Shown here: piece by piece, positions 8,276 to 16,582 of the stretch
Layout of the letters: every line of letters begins with the position of its first letter
How positions within the stretch are numbered: the stretch's first letter is position 1
NCBI GenBank assembly: GCA_963703855.1
Contig: CAVPFW010000021.1
Span: 1-64,000 of the forward strand
Direction of reading: 5' to 3'
DNA from: AP-15 sp963703855
GTDB lineage: Bacteria; Pseudomonadota; Alphaproteobacteria; ATCC43930; CGMCC-115725
DNA: 64,000 nt
Translations under genes and position numbers: made by a program
Notes under the pieces: model-generated
The model's input: the letters and a program-made list of their open reading frames with translations, nothing else
The model's database searches: none
What the model was told of the DNA's origin: nothing

Positions 8276-9288
8276 CGCGAATACCCGTGTACCTCGCGTA
8301 CTGCGGCCGCAATCTTCTCTGGGCTCGGGATGTAGAGCTTTTCGAGCGCGGGCGCGAACGGCACCGGGGTGTGCGGCGCGGTCACTCGACGGATCGGCGC
8401 TTTGAGTGCCGCAAACGCCTTGTCGGCGACGAGGGCGGCGATGTCGGCGGCCATGTTGCAGCGCGGCGTCGCCTCGTCGACGACGACGAGCCGGCCGGTG
8501 CGCTCGACCGATTCGAGGATCGTGTCCTCGTCGAGCGGCGAGGTCGTGCGCGGGTCGATCAATTCGCACTCGATCCCTTCCTTGGCCAACGCCTCGGCCG
8601 CCTCGTTGGCGTAATGCACCATGCGGGAGAGGGCGACGACGGTCACGTCGTCGCCGTCGCGGACGATGGCGGCCTCGCCGAACGGGATCGCATAGGGTTC
8701 GTCCGGGACCTCGGCCCTGAGGTCGTACATCAGCTTGTGTTCGCAGAAGATCACCGGGTCGTCGTCGCGGATCGCCTGAATCAGCAGCCCCTTGGCATCG
8801 TAGGCGTTCGACGGCACCACGCATTTGAGCCCGGGGATCGAGGTAAAGATGTGGTAGGGGCTCTGCGAATGCTGGGCCGCCGCGCTGCGCCCGGCGCCGA
8901 TCATCGTGCGGATGACCAGCGGGGTCGTGGCCTTGCCGCCGAACATGTAGCGAAACTTGGCCGCCTGGTTGAAGATCTGATCGAAGCAGACCCCGAAGAA
9001 ATCGGAAAACATCAGCTCGGCGACCGGCCGCAATCCGGTCATGGCCGCACCGGCGGCCGCACCCATGATCGCCGATTCGGTGATCGGGGTATCGATCACC
9101 CGCGCCTCGCCGAATTCGGCGAAGAGCCCCTTGGTGACGCCGAGGACACCGCCATAGGCGTCGCGCTGGCCCTCGGTGCCGGCGCCGCCGGCGACATCCT
9201 CACCGATCACGACGACGCGCGGATCGCGCCGCATCTCCTGGGCCAATGCCTCGTTCAATGCCTGGCGGATCGATTTCTGCGGCACCAC
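8272..9288 (-). CDS. acoB: Acetoin/2-oxoacid dehydrogenase E1 beta subunit
   Basis: A 338-residue transketolase-like beta subunit of a thiamine-diphosphate E1. It has the family's opening (IRQALNEALAQEM, VVVIGEDV), the central ITESAIMGAAAGAAMTG region with the glutamate that activates ThDP, and the C-terminal transketolase domain (VTVVALSRMV, VVDEATPRCN). It pairs with acoA upstream. Two GTG codons are adjacent at 9288 and 9285, with GGGAGG just upstream; either may be used. Pyruvate or branched-chain 2-oxoacid dehydrogenase E1 beta would look alike, but the AcoC-type E2 in the operon favours acetoin. Confidence 0.88.
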   Translation of the reverse strand: MVPQKSIRQALNEALAQEMRRDPRVVVIGEDVAGGAGTEGQRDAYGGVLGVTKGLFAEFGEARVIDTPITESAIMGAAAGAAMTGLRPVAELMFSDFFGVCFDQIFNQAAKFRYMFGGKATTPLVIRTMIGAGRSAAAQHSQSPYHIFTSIPGLKCVVPSNAYDAKGLLIQAIRDDDPVIFCEHKLMYDLRAEVPDEPYAIPFGEAAIVRDGDDVTVVALSRMVHYANEAAEALAKEGIECELIDPRTTSPLDEDTILESVERTGRLVVVDEATPRCNMAADIAALVADKAFAALKAPIRRVTAPHTPVPFAPALEKLYIPSPEKIAAAVREVHGYSR

Positions 9289-9316
9289 GCCCTCCCACTA
9301 CATTCCTGCTTAACTC

Positions 9317-9393
9317 GTCACCCCAGCGGAAGCGAGGGCCCCAGGGCAATAGACGGAACGATTGCCCTGGGTTCCCGCTTTCGCGGTAATGAC
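9317..9393. repeat. Dispersed palindromic repeat between acoA and acoB
   Basis: An inverted repeat whose inner arms, CCAGGGCAAT (9341-9350) and ATTGCCCTGG (9361-9370), match perfectly across a 10-base loop, with weaker outer pairing. It is the same family as the copies near 31354-31435 and at 55145 and 55487 (GTCATCCCCGCGAAAGCGGG type). Inside an operon it could act as an mRNA-processing or attenuation hairpin between the two E1 subunit genes. Confidence 0.8.
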
Positions 9394-9411
9394 AAGAGAA
9401 AATCGAGCACC

Positions 9412-10380
9412 TCAATAGGAGACGTAGACGTCGGTCAACAGATCGGCTTCGGCCGGGGGCGATGCCGTTTGCGCGGTCTCGACCGCCCGGCCGATCAATG
9501 CTGCAACCTCGCGGTCGACCATGTCGAGCTCCGCCATTTCGAGCAGCGCGGCCTCGCCGACCCGGCGGCGGAAATTCTTCAGGCAATCGCGCTCGTCGCG
9601 CAGTCGCCGGACCTCGTCCTTGCCGCGATAGAGCTGGGCGTCGCCCGAATGGTGGCCGTAGAAGCGGCAGGTGTCGACCTCGATCGCGCTCGGCCCGCCG
9701 CCGTTGCGGGCGCGTTCGACGGCTTCGCCCGCCGCCTCGTGCACCGCGAAAAAATCGTCGCCGTCGACCTGGACCGCGGGCAGGCCAAAGCCGCGCGCAC
9801 GACCGGCGATGTCATGGCTGCCGACGGCGTAGGCGACCCCGGTGCCTTCGCCGTACTGGTTGTTCTCGAACACGAAGATCGCCGGCAGCTTCAGCACCAC
9901 CGCCAAATTCATCGCTTCGAAGGTGGTGCCCTGGTTCGAGCCCCCGTCGCCGGTGAACGATACCGCGACGGTGCCGCGCCCCAGGGTCTTGGCGCTGAGC
10001 GCCGCACCCACCACCAAGGGCGGCCCGCCGCCGACGATGCCGTTGGCGCCGAGCATGCCTCGGTCGAGATCGGCGATGTGCATCGAGCCCCCCTTGCCGC
10101 CGCACAGCCCGCCTTTTTTGGCGAACAATTCCTGCATCATCAGCACCGGGTCGCAGCCCTTGGCGATTGAATGTCCGTGCCCGCGATGGGTGCTGGCGAT
10201 GTAGTCCCGGTCGCCCAGATGCGAGCAGACGCCGACCGCCGAGGCTTCCTCCCCGGCATAGAGGTGGACAAAGCCGGGGATGGCGCCCTTGGAGAACTCC
10301 TCCTGCACCCGCTCCTCGAAGCGCCGGATCGTCGCCATCGCGCGATACGCCTTGACGAGCTCTTCGCGGCTCAGCTGCAC
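9412..10380 (-). CDS. acoA: Acetoin/2-oxoacid dehydrogenase E1 alpha subunit
   Basis: A 322-residue E1 alpha subunit. The thiamine-diphosphate motif is clear, with GDGGSNQGTTFEAM followed by FVFENNQYG; HRGHGHSIAKG and CGGKGGSMH are conserved E1 alpha segments. It decarboxylates the substrate (acetoin by family and operon context) and passes the acyl unit to the lipoyl arm of AcoC. I set the start at the GTG at 10380, preceded by GGAGGGTGAC; an open frame continues upstream to 10659 but overlaps the phosphoesterase gene and has no homology. First gene of the operon. Confidence 0.89.
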   Translation of the reverse strand: MQLSREELVKAYRAMATIRRFEERVQEEFSKGAIPGFVHLYAGEEASAVGVCSHLGDRDYIASTHRGHGHSIAKGCDPVLMMQELFAKKGGLCGGKGGSMHIADLDRGMLGANGIVGGGPPLVVGAALSAKTLGRGTVAVSFTGDGGSNQGTTFEAMNLAVVLKLPAIFVFENNQYGEGTGVAYAVGSHDIAGRARGFGLPAVQVDGDDFFAVHEAAGEAVERARNGGGPSAIEVDTCRFYGHHSGDAQLYRGKDEVRRLRDERDCLKNFRRRVGEAALLEMAELDMVDREVAALIGRAVETAQTASPPAEADLLTDVYVSY

Positions 10381-10435
10381 GTCACCCTCCCTGTGCTGCG
10401 GCGCAGGCTGCGATACTGCATGCTCCGCCGAGGTT

Positions 10436-10951
10436 TCACAATCCCGGCCGGGCGCGCCCTTTTTTCTGCAGGATTTGGGCGAGAGCGACCGGGCGGAAAT
10501 CCCGGACGTCGACGCCGACATCGAACTGGCGCGGCTGCGGCGTGAGGCGGCCGTGGCAGTGGCCGTGCAGATTGACCGAGCCTTTGCCGATGCCGTTCCA
10601 GGTGCGGAACGGGTAGTGGCACAGCACCAGCGCGACGCCTTCGACCTCGATCTCGACATAGGGCTGCACGCTGGCCCAGCCCTCGAGCGCGGTCACCGCG
10701 GGAGGATCGTTGTTGCCGGCGACGAGGTGCTTGGTCCCGTGCAGCCGAGCGAGCAATTCCGCCGCTGCCGTTGCCGGCTGGCGGATCGCGAAATCGCCGA
10801 GATGCCAGACCTCGTCGTCGGGCCCGACCCCGTCATTCCACCGCTCGACGATCGCCTCGTTCATCGCCGCGACCGAAGCAAAGGGCCGGCGGTAGAGGCC
10901 GAGCGCGCCGCCATGGCCGAAATGCGTGTCGCTGGTGAAGAAAATTGCCAT
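10436..10951 (-). CDS. Calcineurin-like metallophosphoesterase
   Basis: A 171-residue small metallophosphoesterase. The dinuclear-metal motifs appear in order: SDTHFGH, HLGDF, CHYPF and HGHCHG. The usual GNHD motif reads GNND here, so the catalytic histidine is replaced by asparagine. Homologues of this 'phosphoesterase or phosphohydrolase' type are short and often prophage- or operon-orphan; the substrate is unknown. The gene lies between acoA and the efflux operon on the same strand with 22-55-base gaps, so it could be read through from either. Confidence 0.84.
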   Translation of the reverse strand: MAIFFTSDTHFGHGGALGLYRRPFASVAAMNEAIVERWNDGVGPDDEVWHLGDFAIRQPATAAAELLARLHGTKHLVAGNNDPPAVTALEGWASVQPYVEIEVEGVALVLCHYPFRTWNGIGKGSVNLHGHCHGRLTPQPRQFDVGVDVRDFRPVALAQILQKKGRARPGL

Positions 10952-10973
10952 TCCGCCCGACGCACCCTGCGAG

Positions 10974-12572
10974 CTAGAGGTCGCTTCGCGGCGGGGTCAG
11001 CGGGTTGGGGGGCGGCCGCCGCAGCAACAAGAGCAGCAAAAGACCGGCGGCCAATACCCAGGCGATGATCCAGAACCCGTCGATATAGGCCAGCACATAG
11101 GCTTCCCGCCGCAGCAGATCGGCGCCCGTGGCAATGCCCTGCAGGGTCGGGTCGCCGGCCCCGGCCGGGCGCGCCGCGAATGGGGCGGCGAGCTGGGCGC
11201 CGACCGCGTCGGCGCGTTGCGACCCGGTCATCAAATGCAGCCCGATCAGGTTCGAATAAACCTGCTCGCGCACCCGGACATAGGTCTGGATGAAGGCGCT
11301 GCCGATTTCATTGCCCAGCAACCGGGCGATCTGGATCGTCGCGGCGATCGCCGCCGCCTGCGGCGGTGTGATGTTGGCGACGGCGAAGACGATCAGCGCG
11401 GTGATCCCGAAAGCAAGCCCGACCGCCTCGATTATCTGGGAGGGCAGAAAATCATCGCCCGCCCAGTCGTGGGTGAGACCGGTGTCGAGCCAGCTGCCGC
11501 AGGCGATCAGGGCGAAGCCGACCGCCAGCAGCAGGCGGGCATCGACGCGGCCCAGCAGGATCGCGACCAGCGGCACCAGGAAAAATTGCGGCAGCGCGAC
11601 CCAATTCAGCACGTCGCCGATCTGCATGGCCCGCAAGCCCTGGACCCGGCTCAAATAGTCGGGCAGCACGAAAGAGGTCGCCGTCCCCCCGAAGCCGTAG
11701 ATCGAGATCAGCAGGGCCGGCACCGCGATATTCGGCTGGATCAATACCCGCAGGTCGATCAGCGGGTATTCGGCGTAGGCCTCGTGCATCAGAAAAGCGG
11801 CTACCAGCAGCCCGCCCGCAAGCAAGAGGCCGGTTACCTCCCCGGAATTGAACCAGTCGAGCCGGTTGCCTTGATCAAAGCCGGCATAGATCAGCCCAAA
11901 GCCGGCACCAGCATAGACGATGCCGGCCCAATCGGTCCGGCGCAGCAATTCGCGGTCGACGGGCCGGCGCGGCATCGCGACGGCGGCGAGCAGCATCATC
12001 ACTGGGGTCAGCGCCGTGTTCTGCCAGAAGATCCATTGCCAATGCCCGGTGTCCGAATACCATCCCTCGATCGCGCCGCCGACATTCTGCGAAAACACGA
12101 AGCGGAACGCGTAGGCGGCGATGCCCCAGATCCACCATTGCGGCGCCAGGCTGCGCAGGATGAAGCCGAGCGCGGCGGGGATGAAGGCGCCGACCGCGAG
12201 CCCGCGGATGAATTGCAGGGCGATCAGCGTGTCGTAATCATGCACAAAGGGCGGCAGCAGCGAGGCCGCGGCAAAGATCGTGCCGGTCCACAGCAGCACC
12301 CGGCGGGTGCCGAGCACGGTGCTCATCCACGCCGCCGCCGGCGTCACCACCATTTGCGCGGCGTTGAAGATCGTGCTGACCCATGACCCCTCGTCGAAGC
12401 CGAGGCTGAGCGCCCCGCGGATGTCGGCAAGGCCTGTCGTCGTCAGCCGTACGTTGAGGGTCGAGATAAACGCGCCGACGAGCACCGCCACGACGCCGAC
12501 GACCGGATACTCGCTGCGACGGGTCGCGGGCAGCGGCCTCGGGGCTGCCGCTATCGTCGCCGGCACGGTCAT
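10974..12572 (-). CDS. emrB: DHA2-family MFS multidrug efflux transporter (EmrB-like)
   Basis: A 532-residue inner-membrane drug:proton antiporter predicted to have 14 membrane segments. The N-terminus has the DHA2 pattern LVGAFISTLNVRLTTTGLADI, and the last segment is WIIAWVLAAGLLLLLLL. Its ATG overlaps the stop of the upstream HlyD/EmrA gene (ATGA), typical of translationally coupled emrAB. With the periplasmic adaptor and an outer-membrane channel encoded elsewhere it would form a tripartite pump. Arginine in motif A (NVRL) is kept where D is usual. Probably controlled by the divergent TetR gene. Confidence 0.88.
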   Translation of the reverse strand: MTVPATIAAAPRPLPATRRSEYPVVGVVAVLVGAFISTLNVRLTTTGLADIRGALSLGFDEGSWVSTIFNAAQMVVTPAAAWMSTVLGTRRVLLWTGTIFAAASLLPPFVHDYDTLIALQFIRGLAVGAFIPAALGFILRSLAPQWWIWGIAAYAFRFVFSQNVGGAIEGWYSDTGHWQWIFWQNTALTPVMMLLAAVAMPRRPVDRELLRRTDWAGIVYAGAGFGLIYAGFDQGNRLDWFNSGEVTGLLLAGGLLVAAFLMHEAYAEYPLIDLRVLIQPNIAVPALLISIYGFGGTATSFVLPDYLSRVQGLRAMQIGDVLNWVALPQFFLVPLVAILLGRVDARLLLAVGFALIACGSWLDTGLTHDWAGDDFLPSQIIEAVGLAFGITALIVFAVANITPPQAAAIAATIQIARLLGNEIGSAFIQTYVRVREQVYSNLIGLHLMTGSQRADAVGAQLAAPFAARPAGAGDPTLQGIATGADLLRREAYVLAYIDGFWIIAWVLAAGLLLLLLLRRPPPNPLTPPRSDL

Positions 12573-13711
12573 GGCGGCGGCGTGGTGTCGGTGCGGATTG
12601 TCGCGACCACCGACATGCCTGGGCGCAGCCGTCCCGCGAGCGGGTGGCCGGGATCGAGCGTGATCTTGACCGGAATGCGCTGCACGACCTTGGTGAAGTT
12701 GCCGGTCGCGTTGTCGGGCGGCAGCAGGGTGAATTGCGAGCCGCTGGCCGGCGAGACGCTGTCGACCCGGCCCATGATCGCGACCCCGGGGAAAGTGTCG
12801 ACCTCGATTTCCGCCCGCTGCCCGATGTTGACACGCGTCAGCTGGGTCTCCTTGTAGTTGGCGATCACCCACACGGTCTTGAGCGGCACGACCGAGATGA
12901 CCTGGGTCCCGTCGTGCACATATTGGCCGGCGCGCACCCCGCGTTCGCTGACCATGCCTTCAATCGGCGCCGTAATCCGGGTGTAGCCGAACTCGATCTT
13001 GGCAAGATCGAGAGCCGCCTGCTTTTCCTTCAGCTCGGCGCGCAGTTGCGATTCCTCGGTGTCGAGGACCGCCATCTGGCGCTGCGCGGCTTGGAGCGCG
13101 GCTTGACCATGCGCCAGATTGGCCTCGAAGCGCTGGGCCTCGGCATCCGCCTGCTCGACCCTCTGTCTGGTGCCGAAGGTGCTGGCCAGCAGCGCCTCCT
13201 GACGCGCCGCCTCTTCGCGGGTGCGGACGACATCGGCCTGGATCGCGGCGATCGCATCCTGTGCCTCGGCGACCTCAGCGTGCTGCAATTCCTTTCTGGT
13301 CTTCAGATTGGCGATTGCGGCATCGGCCCCTAGCAGGCCCGCCTGGGCTTCGTCGAGCCGCGCGCGGTAGTCGTCGTCGACGATTTCGACCAGCAGGTCG
13401 CCCTTTTTCACGTATTCAAAATCGTCGACCGGGACCCGGCGCACATAGCCTTCGATTTTGGCGCTGAGCGGAGTGATGTCGCTGCGGATGTAAGCGTCGT
13501 CGGTGGTCTGCCGGATGCCGGCGCCGACCCAGACATCCCAACGAGTGATGAACAGCACCGCCAGGGCGCCGGCCAACAGCAGGATTACGAGCGTGACCCA
13601 CGCCCGGCCCAATCGGTGGAGGGTCCGCTGTCTCCAGCTCTCGGCCCTGCCGCGCAGCCGCGCGGGCAACGGCGATTCCGCAGGATTGAGCTGCGGTTCG
13701 GAGCTCGCCAT
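12569..13711 (-). CDS. emrA: HlyD-family periplasmic adaptor (EmrA-like)
   Basis: A 380-residue membrane-fusion protein. There is one N-terminal membrane segment (VTLVILLLAGALAVLFI, about residues 35-53), a split lipoyl/barrel-sandwich domain (YVRRVPVDDFEYVKKGDLL and the later ITAPIEGMVSERGVRAGQYV), a long alanine/glutamine-rich coiled-coil hairpin between them (about 115-230), and a beta-barrel with a C-terminal tail. It links the EmrB transporter to an outer-membrane factor. It is the first gene of the pump operon and is transcribed away from tetR; a candidate operator lies 122 bases upstream of its start. Confidence 0.9.
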   Translation of the reverse strand: MASSEPQLNPAESPLPARLRGRAESWRQRTLHRLGRAWVTLVILLLAGALAVLFITRWDVWVGAGIRQTTDDAYIRSDITPLSAKIEGYVRRVPVDDFEYVKKGDLLVEIVDDDYRARLDEAQAGLLGADAAIANLKTRKELQHAEVAEAQDAIAAIQADVVRTREEAARQEALLASTFGTRQRVEQADAEAQRFEANLAHGQAALQAAQRQMAVLDTEESQLRAELKEKQAALDLAKIEFGYTRITAPIEGMVSERGVRAGQYVHDGTQVISVVPLKTVWVIANYKETQLTRVNIGQRAEIEVDTFPGVAIMGRVDSVSPASGSQFTLLPPDNATGNFTKVVQRIPVKITLDPGHPLAGRLRPGMSVVATIRTDTTPPP

Positions 13712-13832
13712 CGCCGATCACCCTGCGAAAAGAAAGCGCCAGTCGTCGCGGCGAGCCTTTTATCAACGCCCCGCCGCGGCGGCAAGATAGGCGGATATGC
13801 TCGCATTAGCCCTGCGGGTTGGCCGTGATCGG

Positions 13833-13851
13833 ATGTAAAATCCATTTACAT
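13833..13851. promoter_or_regulatory. Candidate TetR operator 1 (ATGTAAA-N5-TTTACAT)
   Basis: A 19-base perfect palindrome with seven-base arms, ATGTAAA and TTTACAT, around a five-base centre. It lies in the divergent region between emrA and tetR. A second, partly degenerate copy with the same spacing and right arm is upstream of the DUF2852 gene at 14667-14685. Size and placement fit a TetR-family repressor site; binding itself is inferred. Confidence 0.6.
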
Positions 13852-13886
13852 GGAGGTGGAGGGGTTGCATGAGTGGTTCAGCAGCG

Positions 13887-13985
13887 ATGAGCTGGTCGGG
13901 CAGATGGGGGCAAGGTGGTCGGCTGGTCGGGCCAATGAGCTGGTCGGGCCAATGAGCCGGTCGGGCCGATGAGCTGGTCGGGAAG
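13887..13985 (+). repeat. 17-bp tandem repeats carrying ATG codons at the tetR start
   Basis: Repeats of ATGAGCTGGTCGGGCCA-type units at 13935-13951, 13952-13968 and 13969-13985, with more diverged copies from 13887. Because the unit is 17 bases, each successive ATG falls in a different frame; only the last (13969) opens the regulator gene. Unit gain or loss would change which ATG is in frame. Confidence 0.8.
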
Positions 13986-14640
13986 AGGGCCGGACGGGCG
14001 CCGCGGCTATCACCACGGCAATCTGCGCGAGGCGCTGATCCAGGCGGCGCTCGATCTGATCGCCAAGAAGGGTCCGGGCGGGTTCACCTTTGCCGACGCC
14101 GCCCGCTCGGCCGGGGTCAGTTCCGCCGCGCCCTATCGGCATTTTCGCGACCGCGACGCGCTGATCGCCGACATCGCGCGGCGCGGCTTCGAATTGTTCG
14201 CGGCGCATCTCGACCATGCCTGGAACGACGGCCGGCCCGACCCATTCGCCGCCTTCGAGAATGTCGGCCGGGCCTATCTCGCCTTTGCCCGCGACGAGCC
14301 CGCCTATTATTCGGCGATGTTCGAGGCCGGGCTCTCGTTCGACGACGACCCGGCGTTGCGCCAGGCCGCCGACCGCAGCTTTGCCGTGCTGCGCAGCGCC
14401 TCGGAGACCCTGTGCGCGCGCCTGCCGCCGGAAAAGCGGCCGCCCTCGTTGATGATGAGCCTCCATGTCTGGGCCTTGTCGCACGGCATCGCCTCCTTGT
14501 TTGCCCGCGGCGACGGCGGAAGGCGACGGGTGCCGATGTCGGCCGAAGATTTGCTCGAGGCGGGGATGCTGATCTATCTGCGCGGCCTCGGGGTGATCGC
14601 CGAACCGGCAGCTCCCAAATCATCAACGCGCGGCGCTTGA
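13969..14640 (+). CDS. TetR/AcrR-family transcriptional regulator
   Basis: A 223-residue TetR-type repressor. The DNA-binding domain is clear: YHHGNLREALIQAALDLIAKKG, then the helix-turn-helix TFADAARSAGVSSAAPYRHF (about residues 12-60). The C-terminal domain is of the WHG type, with VWALSHGIASLF matching the family's WxxxHG signature. It is divergent from emrAB and immediately upstream of the DUF2852 gene, with a candidate operator on each side, so it probably represses both and responds to a pump substrate. The start sits inside a tandem repeat with no good Shine-Dalgarno, so the first residues are uncertain. Confidence 0.9.
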   Translation: MSWSGRGPDGRRGYHHGNLREALIQAALDLIAKKGPGGFTFADAARSAGVSSAAPYRHFRDRDALIADIARRGFELFAAHLDHAWNDGRPDPFAAFENVGRAYLAFARDEPAYYSAMFEAGLSFDDDPALRQAADRSFAVLRSASETLCARLPPEKRPPSLMMSLHVWALSHGIASLFARGDGGRRRVPMSAEDLLEAGMLIYLRGLGVIAEPAAPKSSTRGA

Positions 14641-14666
14641 CAGAGCCAAGGGTCCGGGCTATGTGA

Positions 14667-14685
14667 ATGTTAGATACATTTACAT
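14667..14685. promoter_or_regulatory. Candidate TetR operator 2
   Basis: ATGTTAGATACATTTACAT shares the 19-base length, the leading ATGT, the central AT.CA and the full right arm TTTACAT with operator 1. It ends nine bases before the DUF2852 start codon, where a bound repressor would block initiation. The left arm is imperfect, so binding may be weaker. Confidence 0.5.
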
Positions 14686-14694
14686 GGTGCGGTC

Positions 14695-15144
14695 ATGCAT
14701 CACCTCGCGGGACATCTCGACGACATCGGCAAGCCGGCGTGGATCGGGCTGACGATCCTGAGCTTCTTGCTGTGGTGGCCGCTGGGCCTCGTGGTTCTCG
14801 GGTTTCTGATAGGGAGCGGGCGAATGGCGTGCTGGACCCAGGGCGGCGGGAGTCGCTGGCAGCGGCGCATGGAGCGGATGCAGCAGCGCATGGGGCGGAT
14901 GCAGGCGGCGGCCGAGCGCTGGGGCTGCGGTGGAAGCAGCGCCCGCGCGCGCTACGCGACCGGCAACCGCGCCTTTGACGAATACCGCGCCGAAACTCTG
15001 CGCCGGCTCGAAGACGAGCAGCGCGAGTTCATGGAATTCCTCGACCGCCTGCGCCACGCCAAGGACAAGGCCGAATTCGACGAGTTCATGGCCGAGCGCC
15101 GCCATCGGCCGGACGGCCCGGCCCCGCAGCCGCAGCAGGTCTGA
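14695..15144 (+). CDS. DUF2852 domain-containing membrane protein
   Basis: A 149-residue protein with one membrane segment (about residues 17-41, IGLTILSFLLWWPLGLVVLG) followed by a cytoplasmic arginine/glutamate-rich part. The C-terminal NRAFDEYRAETLRRLEDEQ and LRHAKDKAEFDEFM are the hallmark of DUF2852, a family of unknown function common in Alphaproteobacteria. A Met/Gln/Arg-rich stretch (residues 58-77) follows the membrane helix. It lies just downstream of tetR with a matching candidate operator, so it may belong to the same stress or efflux response. Confidence 0.85.
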   Translation: MHHLAGHLDDIGKPAWIGLTILSFLLWWPLGLVVLGFLIGSGRMACWTQGGGSRWQRRMERMQQRMGRMQAAAERWGCGGSSARARYATGNRAFDEYRAETLRRLEDEQREFMEFLDRLRHAKDKAEFDEFMAERRHRPDGPAPQPQQV

Positions 15145-15181
15145 CCCGCGGCACCCTCCACCCGCTTGGCTGCCTCGGCAT

Positions 15182-15204
15182 CCTCTCCCGCAACGCGGGA
15201 GAGG
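15182..15204. repeat. Dispersed palindrome (CTCTCCCGC...GCGGGAGAG)
   Basis: A short hairpin with nine-base arms, CCTCTCCCG and CGGGAGAGG, downstream of the DUF2852 gene. It is the same family as 20298-20322 and the element inside cofGH. Between convergent genes it may serve as a bidirectional terminator. Confidence 0.7.
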
Positions 15205-15335
15205 ATGAACCCGGCCCGGAGGGCCCGGGTGGTAAGGGCGGCATTCCGAGCCGCAACCCGGCGCCCCGGGACCGCGGGCCGAGCCTCTACCTGCGAAGGC
15301 GGGGGGCGCCTGCGGGCGAGACACCCGCGCACCAG

Positions 15336-16520
15336 CTAAATCGCCCCACGCTCGCGCAGCATTGCAATCGCCGCAGGATCGTAGCCGAGCTCGGCAAGCA
15401 CCGCGTCGGTGTGCTGGCCCTGGTCGGGGGTCGGGCATAGCTCGGCGGGTTGGGGGTAGCCGCTCAGATGGATCGGCTGGCCGACGACCTTCTGCGGGCC
15501 GAGATTCGGGTGGTTGATCGGCCGCGCGATGCCGAGATGCTGGACCTGCGGGTCGGCGAAGGTCTGGTCGATCGTGTTGATCGGGCCGCACGGCACCCCG
15601 ACCTTGTTCAAGAGCTCGACCCAGTAGGCGTTCGGGTGGCGGCGGATGATCTCGTTCAGATGCGCGTTGAGCGCCGGGCGATTTTTGGCGCGCGCCACGA
15701 CGTTGGCGAAATCGGGATTGTCGAGCAGATTCTTGGCGCCGGCCGCCTCGCAGAAGCGGCGCCACAGATTGTCGCCCGACGCGGCGATGTTGATGTAGCC
15801 GTCGGCGGTCTCAAACATGCCGGTGCCCGGCGACGTCGGGTGGAAATTGCCCTCCTGGCCGGCGACCTCGCCCTTCATCAGATAGCGCGCCGCCTGGAAG
15901 TCGAGCATGTAGATCTGCGCTTCCAGCAACGAGGTGTGGACCCATTGGCCTTCGCCGGTGCGCTCGCGGTTTAAGAGCGCCAGCACGATCCCGTAGGACA
16001 GCAGCAGGCCCGCCGAGGTATCGTTGATCGCGATGCCGACCCGCACCGGCCCCTGGCCCGGATGACCGGTGATCGACATCAGCCCGCCCATCCCCTGGGC
16101 GATCTGGTCGACCCCGGGACGCCCGGCATAGGGCCCGTCCTGGCCAAACCCGGAGATGCTGCCGTAGACGATGCGCGGGTTGACCCTTTTCACCGCCTCG
16201 TAATCGACGCCGAGCCGGTGCTTCACGTCGGAGCGATAGTTTTCGACCACGACATCGGCGCGCTCGGCCAGCTTGAAAAAGATCGCCAGCCCCTCCTTGC
16301 TCTTCAGGTTCAGGGTCATCGACCGCTTGTTGCGGTGCAAATTCTGGAAATCGGGGCCGTCGCGGCGGCTGCCGGTGGCATCGACCTGCTCGCCCGGCGG
16401 CTCGATCTTCAGCACGTCGGCCCCCCAATCGGCGAGCTGGCGCGCCGCGGTCGGGCCGGCGCGATGGGCGGTCAGGTCGAGCACGAAGAAATCGTTCAAC
16501 GGCAGCGGGGAGGTCGGCAT
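15336..16520 (-). CDS. CaiB/BaiF (class III) CoA-transferase
   Basis: A 394-residue family III CoA-transferase, a dimer of interlocked rings that moves CoA between carboxylic acids through an aspartyl-CoA anhydride. Visible landmarks are DLTAHRAGPTAARQLADWGADV, VVENYR, and the catalytic aspartate in GRPGVDQIAQG (Asp138). The C-terminal VPCGPINTIDQTFADPQVQ is typical of formyl-/succinyl-CoA transferase-like members. Donor and acceptor cannot be assigned. It stands alone between DUF2852 (convergent) and the LTXXQ gene. Confidence 0.9.
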   Translation of the reverse strand: MPTSPLPLNDFFVLDLTAHRAGPTAARQLADWGADVLKIEPPGEQVDATGSRRDGPDFQNLHRNKRSMTLNLKSKEGLAIFFKLAERADVVVENYRSDVKHRLGVDYEAVKRVNPRIVYGSISGFGQDGPYAGRPGVDQIAQGMGGLMSITGHPGQGPVRVGIAINDTSAGLLLSYGIVLALLNRERTGEGQWVHTSLLEAQIYMLDFQAARYLMKGEVAGQEGNFHPTSPGTGMFETADGYINIAASGDNLWRRFCEAAGAKNLLDNPDFANVVARAKNRPALNAHLNEIIRRHPNAYWVELLNKVGVPCGPINTIDQTFADPQVQHLGIARPINHPNLGPQKVVGQPIHLSGYPQPAELCPTPDQGQHTDAVLAELGYDPAAIAMLRERGAI

Positions 16521-16582
16521 CGGCGGTCTCCTCTATCGTCGGCGTGAGGAACAGGGGGCGGGAGCGAGGTCGGTGCCGGAGG

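Noticed and set aside
8221..10170. A 649-codon plus-strand frame across acoB/acoA
   Set aside because: It is antisense to two well-identified E1 genes and reads as high-GC shadow sequence.
13833..14685. CRISPR-like or transposon-end reading of the two ATGTAAA-type palindromes
   Set aside because: Only two copies, one degenerate, each at a promoter of the regulator's neighbours; an operator is the simpler reading.
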